In this document: piece after piece, positions 1 through 5,767 of the stretch
Position numbering within the stretch: the stretch's first letter is position 1
Layout of the letters: each line of letters starts with the position of its first letter
Assembly (NCBI GenBank): GCA_947174685.1
Contig: CAMWJY010000060.1
Span: 1-5,767, forward strand
DNA: 5,767 nucleotides
Origin: an uncultured Mollicutes bacterium
GTDB lineage: Bacteria > Bacillota_I > Bacilli_A > Acholeplasmatales > Anaeroplasmataceae
Reading direction: 5' to 3'
Program-made: the position numbers and the translations under genes
The notes under the pieces: generated by a model
Seen by the model: only the letters and a program-made list of their open reading frames with translations
What the model was told of the DNA's origin: nothing
Database searches by the model: none

Positions 1-38
1 ATTTAGAATGAATCCTTAACCTCTTATAGAATAGTTAA

Positions 39-295
39 TTATTTTTCTACCTTCTTCATAAGGTCATCTCTAAGCTTATAAATTTTATCCTTGCTTAAAG
101 ACAAATGCTCAAATGTAGTCTGCACCTTGCTTTCACTAGATAAAGAGTATTTTTTACCAATCAAGGAAGCATCCTCTACTGATTCATCATAGATTCCACT
201 TGTTTTTTTGCACATTACATTTTTTTGACTTAACTTTGAAACTATAAAATAATCATTAGAACTAGAAGGATATTCCTTTTCAACAATTACTTCAT
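39..295 (-). CDS. Small open frame after ileS, start unclear (possible frameshifted gene)
   Basis: I do not recognise this product. A frame stays open from just after a stop at 312-314 down to a TAA at 39-41, about 90 codons. It encodes a hydrophilic, Lys/Ser-rich peptide containing EVIVEKEYPSSSNDYF near the start and ending in LRDDLMKKVEK, with no membrane segment or obvious signal peptide. The frame has no ATG, GTG or TTG before an internal ATG at 213-215, which would give 58 residues and lacks a clear Shine-Dalgarno. A well-placed ATG at 293-295 overlaps the ileS TGA as ATGA, with GGAAG five bases upstream. That ATG is one base out of frame and reads Met-Lys-stop. One extra base after it would give a peptide of about 84 residues starting MKVIVEKEY. 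I infer a translationally coupled small gene carrying a one-base frameshift, by decay or sequence error. An internal start or chance open frame remains possible. It would be cotranscribed with ileS. Confidence 0.4.
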
Positions 296-2991
296 AAAGG
301 CTTCCATTCTCTTACAATCTTTTCACATCTTGGACATAAGCCGTTCTCATTCACATTAGGAACAATCATCCAGCAGCGTTCACAAGTAGGACCTTCAGCC
401 TTTTCTACTTTAACACTAAATGTATCTCCATCCTTTAGTTCTAATTGAGATACTATTAAGATTTGAGCTAAATCTGAATCAAGACTATCTATTAGCTTCT
501 TAGCTTGTTCATCTAAGGTTAAGGTTAGCTTTGCATTAAAGCTTTTTCCTATTACCTTTGCAGCACGAGCATCTTCTAAAGCCTTTAGGATATCATCACG
601 ATATTTCATAAATGAATCAAATGCTTCTTCTAACTTTTCATCTACAGCCTTAGCATTTGGCATATCAGTCAAATAAATATCTTCTGCTGTTTTACTTGGT
701 AGTAAATCATATGCCTCACTCATAGTATGTGGAAGAATTGGAGATAAAAGCTTCATTAATGCATCAAGTATTTCATAGAATACTGTTTGACAAGAAAGTC
801 TTTTTTTGCTGGTTGGAGCTTCAATATATAGAATATCCTTTGTGAAATCTAAATAGAATGCAGAAAGTGTATTGGCAATATAGCTATTGGTTGCACGATA
901 TACTTCCCCAAAATCAAAATTGTCATAATGCTTCTTTATTTCAGAAATAAATCTTTGAAGCTTGATATGCATATACTTATCTACATTTGTAAGCTCATCA
1001 TAGCTAAGTGAATTCTTTGGATCAAAATCAGAGGTATTGGCCAATAAGAAACGTAGAGTATTTCTAATTTTACGATAGGATTCAGATACTTGTTTTAGAA
1101 TATCCTTAGACAATGGCATATCCGCACGATATTCAATTGAGGCTACCCAAAGTCTTAAAATATCCGCACCATATTCGTTACAAGCCTTAATTGGATCTAC
1201 AGTATTTCCTAGAGATTTACTCATCTTTACTCCAGTACCATCAAGAGTAAATCCATGAGATACAACCGTTTTAAATGGAGCCATACCTGTAGTTGCAACG
1301 CCTGTAATAACAGAGGCATTGAACCAACCACGATATTGGTCAGAGCCCTCTAAATATAAATCTGCAGGGTAAGATAAGCCTCTTCTATTTAATAGCATAT
1401 AAGAAGAGCCACTATCAAACCATACATCCATAATATCCTTTTCTTTTGTAAATACTCCATTCGGACTACCTGGATGAGTATATCCTTCTGGAAGTAATTC
1501 CTTTGCTTCCTTTTGGAACCAAATATTAGAACCATATTCTCCAAATAAATCCGCAATATGAGCAAATACCTTTTGATCTAAGACAGGCTCACCATTTTCT
1601 GCATAGAAAATTGGAATAGGTACACCCCAAGCTCTTTGTCTTGAAATACACCAATCGTGACGATCCTTAATCATATTTGAAATACGTACATCGCCCCATT
1701 TTGGATTCCATGTTGTTTTAGAAATTGCATCTAAAATATCATCCTTTATTGGATCTATAGAAGCAAACCATTGTGGCGTTGCTCTAAAAATTACAGGCTT
1801 ATGAGTTCTCCAGTCATGAGGATAGCTATGGCAAATCTTGACTGTTTTTAATAAACACCCACAAGTCTCCATATCCTCAATCACCTTCATATTACAGTCT
1901 TGATAGAACATTCCCTCATATTGACCAGCTTCTTTTGTCATAAATCCACGATAGTCCACTGGACATAAAATATCAAGACCATAGTTCTTACCAACTAAAT
2001 AGTCATCCTCACCATGTCCAGGAGCGATATGAACTAATCCAGTACCATCAGAGGTGGATACATAATCTCCTAAAATACATGGAGATACACGATCATAAAG
2101 AGGATGCTTATATTTTAAGCCCTCTAAATCTCTTCCCTTATAATGCTTTAATACTTCTACTGAGCCTAACTCCAATAATTCCTTTAGCTTATCTAAAAGC
2201 TCAAGTCCAAAGATAAATGTTCCTTTATCTGTTTTAGCTAATACATAATCAATCATAGGTCCTGCACATACAGCTAAGTTGGCAGGAAGTGTCCAAGGTG
2301 TAGTTGTCCATACTAAGAAAGATGCCCCCTCTAATTCCTTGTTTTCCACGATAGGAAGACTAAAGTAAATAGAAAAGTCCTCTTTATCTTGATATTCTAT
2401 TTCAGCCTCTGCTAAAGCAGATTCACTAGAATAAGACCAATATACAGGCTTTAATCCCTTATAGATTAAACCACGCTCTGCCATCTTTGCGAAAATTAAA
2501 ATTTGATCCTTTTCATAATCCTTCTGCAAAGTGATATAAGGATGATCAAAATCTCCTAATACACCTAATCTTAAAAAGCCTGTCTTTTGGCGTTCTACCT
2601 GCTTATAAGCATATTCCTCACATAGCTTTCTAAAATCTGCAGTACTCATTTCCTTACGCTTTACACCAGATTTTTGAAGTTGATTTTCAATAGGTAATCC
2701 ATGTGTATCCCAGCCTGGAATATAAACAGATTTAAATCCATTCATATTTTTATAACGCACAACAAAATCCTTTAATATTTTATTTAAAGCATGCCCTAAA
2801 TGAATATCTCCATTTGCATATGGAGGCCCATCATGTAGAGTATATTCTCTCTTGTTTGCATTTTTCTTTAATACCTCCTCATATAGGTGCATATCATGCC
2901 ACTTCTTTTGAATGCTTGGTTCCTTAACATTTAAGTTTCCTCTCATTTCAAAATCCGTTTTGCCCATAAATAATGTGTCTTTGTAATCCAT
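292..2991 (-). CDS. ileS: Isoleucyl-tRNA synthetase, bacterial IleS1 type
   Basis: This cytoplasmic class Ia enzyme activates isoleucine with ATP and charges tRNA-Ile (EC 6.1.1.5). At 899 residues it has the usual length for Gram-positive IleS and its N-terminus closely resembles Bacillus. Visible landmarks are the HIGH signature as HLGH at 64-67 within PYANGDIHLGHALNK, GWDTHGLPIE near 93-102, and the CP1 editing domain. The editing domain contains the threonine-rich WTTTPWTLPAN near 228-238 and HIAPGHGEDDY at 321-331, where H321 and D330 match the family's conserved editing His and Asp. Further on are WFDSGSS near 524-530, KMSKS at 589-593, the anticodon-binding helical region from about 640, and a C-terminal zinc knuckle with Cys870, Cys873, Cys886 and Cys889. 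All key residues are present, so it should be active and editing-competent. The zinc knuckle and overall layout favour the mupirocin-sensitive IleS1 class over IleS2, though this is inferred. The start is fixed by an AGGAGGGG Shine-Dalgarno seven bases upstream. It is preceded by a T-box leader and its TGA stop overlaps an ATG. Confidence 0.98.
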   Translation of the reverse strand: MDYKDTLFMGKTDFEMRGNLNVKEPSIQKKWHDMHLYEEVLKKNANKREYTLHDGPPYANGDIHLGHALNKILKDFVVRYKNMNGFKSVYIPGWDTHGLPIENQLQKSGVKRKEMSTADFRKLCEEYAYKQVERQKTGFLRLGVLGDFDHPYITLQKDYEKDQILIFAKMAERGLIYKGLKPVYWSYSSESALAEAEIEYQDKEDFSIYFSLPIVENKELEGASFLVWTTTPWTLPANLAVCAGPMIDYVLAKTDKGTFIFGLELLDKLKELLELGSVEVLKHYKGRDLEGLKYKHPLYDRVSPCILGDYVSTSDGTGLVHIAPGHGEDDYLVGKNYGLDILCPVDYRGFMTKEAGQYEGMFYQDCNMKVIEDMETCGCLLKTVKICHSYPHDWRTHKPVIFRATPQWFASIDPIKDDILDAISKTTWNPKWGDVRISNMIKDRHDWCISRQRAWGVPIPIFYAENGEPVLDQKVFAHIADLFGEYGSNIWFQKEAKELLPEGYTHPGSPNGVFTKEKDIMDVWFDSGSSYMLLNRRGLSYPADLYLEGSDQYRGWFNASVITGVATTGMAPFKTVVSHGFTLDGTGVKMSKSLGNTVDPIKACNEYGADILRLWVASIEYRADMPLSKDILKQVSESYRKIRNTLRFLLANTSDFDPKNSLSYDELTNVDKYMHIKLQRFISEIKKHYDNFDFGEVYRATNSYIANTLSAFYLDFTKDILYIEAPTSKKRLSCQTVFYEILDALMKLLSPILPHTMSEAYDLLPSKTAEDIYLTDMPNAKAVDEKLEEAFDSFMKYRDDILKALEDARAAKVIGKSFNAKLTLTLDEQAKKLIDSLDSDLAQILIVSQLELKDGDTFSVKVEKAEGPTCERCWMIVPNVNENGLCPRCEKIVREWKPL

Positions 2992-2998
2992 TTTAAAA

Positions 2999-3006
2999 CC
3001 CCTCCT
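2999..3006 (-). promoter_or_regulatory. ileS ribosome binding site
   Basis: On the minus strand this reads AGGAGGGG, a near-perfect anti-16S match, with a seven-base spacer (TTTTAAA-type) to the ATG at 2989-2991. It settles the ileS start. It lies just downstream of the T-box terminator U-run, so the ribosome binding site is transcribed only on readthrough. Confidence 0.9.
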
Positions 3007-3013
3007 AAATAAT

Positions 3014-3041
3014 AAAAAAAAGCGTCCTAATCAAAGGACGC
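3014..3041 (-). terminator. Rho-independent terminator inside the T-box leader
   Basis: The minus strand reads GCGTCC (3036-3041), loop TTTGATTA (3028-3035), GGACGC (3022-3027), then eight T residues (3014-3021). This is a six-base-pair GC-rich stem with a clean U-run. It is the default OFF structure when tRNA-Ile is charged, and it is disrupted by the antiterminator. Confidence 0.93.
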
Positions 3042-3064
3042 AATATGACGTGGTACCACCTTTG
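3032..3064 (-). promoter_or_regulatory. T-box antiterminator
   Basis: CAAAGG (3059-3064) can pair with CCUUUG (3032-3037), and ACG (3049-3051) with CGU (3038-3040). This leaves the UGGU-containing bulge free to bind the uncharged tRNA acceptor end. The pairing uses bases from the 5' arm and loop of the terminator, so the two structures cannot coexist. Confidence 0.88.
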
Positions 3065-3153
3065 TTCAAGAAATAAAATTTTATTTCAAGCACTCATTTC
3101 TCTTTAACGCAGAGCCAATGCGAATACACTTTGCATGTATCATCTCCATTAGT

Positions 3154-3156
3154 GAT
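3154..3156 (-). promoter_or_regulatory. T-box specifier codon AUC (isoleucine)
   Basis: The 3' side of the Stem I internal loop reads GAAUCA, between the GAAAUAU/AUAUUUC and GUUAG/CUAAU helices. Here AUC, followed by the usual A, would pair with the GAU anticodon of tRNA-Ile. Identity with the downstream enzyme's amino acid supports the assignment. Confidence 0.82.
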
Positions 3157-3245
3157 TCGAAATATTTGCTTCTCCTATTTTTCACCAACCAATAGGTCTC
3201 TTAATACCACAATATATTTCCGTCTAACATCTTCAATTTATTAAT

Positions 3246-3274
3246 ATAATACAACAAAATGAAATAAATGTAAA
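3246..3274 (-). promoter_or_regulatory. Promoter of ileS, sigma-A type
   Basis: The minus strand has TTTACA (-35, 3269-3274), a 17-base spacer, and TATTAT (-10, 3246-3251), in an AT-rich stretch. Transcription would start near 3238-3240, just before T-box Stem I. Box match, ideal spacing and position relative to the leader all agree. The start site itself is inferred. Confidence 0.8.
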
Positions 3275-3350
3275 GTAAATGTTTCGAACAAAATCACTTT
3301 AAAATAACAATTTTATATTTGGACTTCCTTCTTGCCAGAATAAATAAGAA

Positions 3351-3377
3351 AAGAGACTATAATATTGATAGTCTCTT
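3351..3377 (-). terminator. Rho-independent terminator of the repeat-protein gene
   Basis: AAGAGACTAT and ATAGTCTCTT form a perfect ten-base-pair stem around a seven-base loop, starting 13 bases after the TAA of the repeat-protein gene. On the minus strand the stem runs into TTCTTATTTATT, a broken U-rich tail. It separates that gene from the ileS promoter. The plus-strand side also has a T-rich stretch a few bases on (around 3386-3392), so weak bidirectional action is possible. No plus-strand gene needs it here. Confidence 0.85.
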
Positions 3378-3390
3378 ATCTATTCATTTT

Positions 3391-5767
3391 TTAATAACGA
3401 TATCTGTCTTTTCTCTTCTTATTAAATATACTTACTAATATCAATAAAATAATTAAAATAAGAATAATCACACCAAGTAGTATAAATATCCACATAGGAA
3501 TTGCTCTTACTGGTATTTCAGAGAAATAAACAACAATTTCAACATCATCATCAATATTTTTTATTGTGATTTGATTATTTACAACTTCTGTTTGTTCACC
3601 ATCAACAAAGACAATACCAAGACTCCACCCCTCTTCAGGTGTAATTGTAACAACACAACTATCAGCATAAAACAACTGATTCAAATTTTTGTTGCCTACA
3701 ACTGTACCTTCTCCGTGAATAGTTGAATGAACTGAGTAAATAATCTGCTCAAAAATGACATTTACCGTATGACTTGAAATTAATGTAGGGAATGTATAAT
3801 TATCTACACTGCCCACAGTTAAACCATCGATTAAAATTTCCTTGACCTTATTTCCTGGATCAGGTGTAAAGACTAAGGTTAATGGCGTATAAATCACATA
3901 TTCATTTGACTCTGGAACAACACCATTTCCTTCATGTGTAATGTCAATTCTTACCAATTGAGTGAAGTCAACTTGAATAAGATAATTCCTTTGAATATTC
4001 TCAATCGATAATTCTGTCACAGAATCCGTTACTTCATTATTAATCCAAATTTTTGGGATATAATTTGCATCTGGTGTAATCGTAAAATCAATCGTGCTTC
4101 CATAAGCTACATTAATTACATCATTCGGAACCATAGGTCCTTCTTCTGTAGAATATGTAATCGTACCATGTGGTCCAAAGGATACAATCATACTAAATAA
4201 TATCGCTGAAAATTGAACTTCTATCGTATGATCCTCTGTTATGGCTGCAAAATAATAGCCCGTTATTTCATTACCAACACTATTTCCATCTACAATGATA
4301 TCTGAAATATAGTAGCCTTCATCTGGTTCAAATCTACATGCCAAATTAGAATCATGAGCATATTCTTTTTCTCCTTCAGGAGTTACAGTACCATGGCCGT
4401 TTGAAGTGACAGTAATTGTATGGAATAATTCCTCAAATTCAACTCGGATAGTATGATTTGCTTGAATATCTTCCAATCTGTAAGTAGAAATTGAACCCAA
4501 AGATTCCTCATCCACCTTAACATCCTTAACTCCATTTCCTCTATCAGGAAGGAATGAGAATGTTTGTTCATCGCCATAGTTTACAACAATGGATGAAGAA
4601 GATGGATTAATTGAACCATTACCAATCTGCTCAATCGTCAACGTATATCGAATTTGTTCAAAAACAATGCGAATATGATGATTTTGAGTCACGTTTGCTA
4701 ATTCAATAACATTCGCAACAGAAATTCCATTTTCATCAAGTTCTATCAATTGAATTCTTTGACCATAATCAGGGGTTATATGAATAACAAGATCCGTACC
4801 ATAATCAACTACCAAATTGTCAGCTATATCTACGTTTCCTTGTCCTTCAATGTCAACATCAATATTATAAACTAACTTCTCAAATTCTACTGAAATTGTG
4901 TGATTTGCAACAATATGCTCAAACACATATTCTTCTACAATCTGTGTAACACGTCCATCAATTTCTAGTCTGCTAATATAATACCCTTGTTCTGGTGTAA
5001 TTACAAATGTTTGATTTGTACCATATGGAACAGTTAGAGATTCATTTGGATTCATACTTCCATTTCCAGAGATTTGAACATCAATATTAAAGAAGATTTG
5101 TTCAAATTCAACTACAACGTCTTGATTTTCTTGAATATTTAAGAAAGTATATCCACTTAATGCTCCAACACTAATTCCATTAATTTTTACATCTGCAATA
5201 ACAAATCCTTCATCTGGAGTAAATGTCATTGTTCGATCAGAGCCATAAGGTACAGTTAAATCACCATCAGCTTCAATTCTACCATGCTCTGGAGTATTAT
5301 GAGTAATTGTGTACGTATATTGCTCAAATTCAATATGCAAAGAATGATCATTTACAACACGTTCAAAAATATAGCTTGAAATTTGTCCTAAATCTTGTCT
5401 ATTATCTAAGCGAACATTTTTCACATAATATCCCGTGTCAGGAATAAAGGTAAAGAATTTATCAGCACCGTACATAACTACAGCATTTCCTAGTGGATTA
5501 ACGGTACCACCCTCTGTAGAGGTAACAACTATTCTAAAATATTCTTGTTCTACTTCAACTTGAATAGTATGAGGTTCCTTGATATCTTCTAATGTATAGC
5601 TAGGAATAGGACCTAAGCTTACATCATCAACTATAACATTAACCAAATTATAACCAGTTCTAGGAAGGATAGTTATCTCCTTTGTTGAACCATAAGGAAG
5701 CTCAACTATATCCTCAAATGCAGGTAAACCATTTTCTATCATTGTAGTTGTGACAGTATATAATAAT
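3391..5767 (-). CDS. Membrane-anchored surface protein with ~10 divergent InlB-B-type repeats, 5' end outside window
   Basis: The gene is partial. The first ATG seen (5740-5742) is not a convincing start. It has no Shine-Dalgarno, and the frame stays open upstream to the window edge, encoding YTVTTT, which is the normal opening of a repeat unit. From that ATG 783 residues are visible. Ten tandem units of 71-82 residues fill residues 1-742. They follow the pattern Y-x-I-x-V, GxGxxxP, VxYG, FTPDxGY, VxxDGxxVG, YxFxxI, NHTIxVEFEQ, which matches the divergent InlB B-repeat / bacterial repeat family (PF18998-like). A single hydrophobic helix lies at about 750-773, followed by the basic tail NKKRKDRYRY. 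This implies an outside repeat stalk and a cytoplasmic tail. There is no LPXTG sortase signal. The only cysteines are near residues 469 and 696. A role in adhesion or as a surface spacer is inferred. Any signal peptide and N-terminal functional domain must lie outside the window. Confidence 0.9.
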   Translation of the reverse strand, partial: LLYTVTTTMIENGLPAFEDIVELPYGSTKEITILPRTGYNLVNVIVDDVSLGPIPSYTLEDIKEPHTIQVEVEQEYFRIVVTSTEGGTVNPLGNAVVMYGADKFFTFIPDTGYYVKNVRLDNRQDLGQISSYIFERVVNDHSLHIEFEQYTYTITHNTPEHGRIEADGDLTVPYGSDRTMTFTPDEGFVIADVKINGISVGALSGYTFLNIQENQDVVVEFEQIFFNIDVQISGNGSMNPNESLTVPYGTNQTFVITPEQGYYISRLEIDGRVTQIVEEYVFEHIVANHTISVEFEKLVYNIDVDIEGQGNVDIADNLVVDYGTDLVIHITPDYGQRIQLIELDENGISVANVIELANVTQNHHIRIVFEQIRYTLTIEQIGNGSINPSSSSIVVNYGDEQTFSFLPDRGNGVKDVKVDEESLGSISTYRLEDIQANHTIRVEFEELFHTITVTSNGHGTVTPEGEKEYAHDSNLACRFEPDEGYYISDIIVDGNSVGNEITGYYFAAITEDHTIEVQFSAILFSMIVSFGPHGTITYSTEEGPMVPNDVINVAYGSTIDFTITPDANYIPKIWINNEVTDSVTELSIENIQRNYLIQVDFTQLVRIDITHEGNGVVPESNEYVIYTPLTLVFTPDPGNKVKEILIDGLTVGSVDNYTFPTLISSHTVNVIFEQIIYSVHSTIHGEGTVVGNKNLNQLFYADSCVVTITPEEGWSLGIVFVDGEQTEVVNNQITIKNIDDDVEIVVYFSEIPVRAIPMWIFILLGVIILILIILLILVSIFNKKRKDRYRY
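3517..5767 (-). repeat. Ten tandem protein repeats (divergent InlB B-type)
   Basis: Approximate unit boundaries in transcription order are 5767-5545, 5544-5320, 5319-5098, 5097-4876, 4875-4654, 4653-4429, 4428-4204, 4203-3958, 3957-3745 and 3744-3517. Each unit ends in a version of VEFEQ and contains a PDxGY-like turn. The first unit is cut by the window edge. Units are divergent in both protein and DNA, so recent duplication is not evident. Units 7 to 10 depart most: unit 8 is lengthened to 82 residues by an insert before its VAYG, unit 9 lacks the YG turn, and unit 10 ends in VVYFSE. Confidence 0.85.

Larger units (their letters stand above)
3014..3239 (-). ncRNA. T-box riboswitch leader of ileS (Ile-specific, transcriptional)
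   Basis: This leader senses the charging state of tRNA-Ile and allows transcription into ileS when the tRNA is uncharged. On the minus strand, Stem I can be drawn with a basal GUUAG/CUAAU helix, then a specifier loop whose 3' side reads GAAUCA. Above that lies GAAAUAU/AUAUUUC, extended by UUGU/GCAA past one bulged A. Next come an AGAGA (AG-bulge-like) segment and a CCUAUU/AAUAGG distal helix capped by the conserved UUGGUGAAA-type loop. The specifier is AUC (Ile) at 3154-3156. A middle region carries small hairpins (AUACA/UGUAU and CUCU/AGAG), and a perfect 18-base palindrome at 3070-3087 could be Stem III. The T-box core AAAGGUGGUACCACG is at 3049-3063. Its UGGU at 3055-3058 complements the ACCA end expected for tRNA-Ile. 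Antiterminator and terminator are mutually exclusive. Pairings were drawn by eye and no folding was computed. Confidence 0.95.

Noticed and set aside
1..38. Terminator or next gene start after the small frame
   Set aside because: No hairpin with a T-run is visible. An AAGGA-like sequence at 13-17 could be a ribosome binding site, but no start codon follows before the window ends.
262..294. Reading TGA as tryptophan (Mycoplasma-type code), which would extend IleS by ten residues
   Set aside because: IleS already ends at the normal place after its zinc knuckle, the tryptophan codons checked in both large genes are TGG, and the extension would be short and unlike any known IleS tail.
280..311. 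Programmed frameshift from ileS into the small downstream frame, as in prfB
   Set aside because: A +1 slip of UUA onto UAU, or a -1 slip of AAG onto GAA, would re-pair badly, and no slippery heptamer or stimulatory Shine-Dalgarno at the right distance is seen.
4383..4577. A 64-codon minus-strand open frame within the repeat-protein gene
   Set aside because: It lies wholly inside the repeat gene on the same strand in another frame, has no supporting ribosome binding site, and its peptide looks like out-of-frame translation.
3391..5767. Tandem DNA repeats, satellite or CRISPR-like array
   Set aside because: The periodicity is at the protein level only. Unit DNA sequences have diverged, there are no uniform short repeats with spacers, and the frame is open throughout.

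Overview
This AT-rich window reads entirely on the minus strand and looks like a low-GC Firmicute or a close, possibly wall-less, relative. The evidence is a Bacillus-like isoleucyl-tRNA synthetase controlled by a class I T-box leader, strong AGGAGG-type Shine-Dalgarno sequences and AT-rich sigma-A-like promoter boxes. The genetic code appears standard: every tryptophan I checked is TGG, and ileS stops at TGA. I cannot place the organism to genus.

In order of transcription (right to left), the window holds the following. (1) The 3' part of a large gene for a surface protein made of about ten divergent InlB-B-type repeats of roughly 75 residues, ending in one C-terminal membrane helix and a basic tail. 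Its true start lies beyond the right edge. (2) A rho-independent terminator at 3351-3377 that closes this gene. (3) A sigma-A-like promoter (-35 at 3269-3274, -10 at 3246-3251) followed by a leader of about 240 nt. The leader is a complete T-box riboswitch with an AUC (Ile) specifier, a UGGU acceptor-end bulge, and mutually exclusive antiterminator and terminator. (4) ileS, complete, 899 codons. (5) A short open frame of about 85 codons overlapping the ileS stop codon. It looks coding but lacks a usable start in its own frame. An ATG with a Shine-Dalgarno sits exactly at the ileS stop, one base out of frame. It is either a frameshifted small gene or an internal-start peptide.

The two large genes are functionally unrelated and are separated by a terminator and a new promoter. 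ileS and the small downstream frame would share the T-box-controlled transcript, so ileS is expected to be induced when tRNA-Ile is uncharged. I saw no mobile element, tRNA, rRNA or CRISPR array. The least ordinary parts are the small frame after ileS and the membrane-anchored repeat protein.
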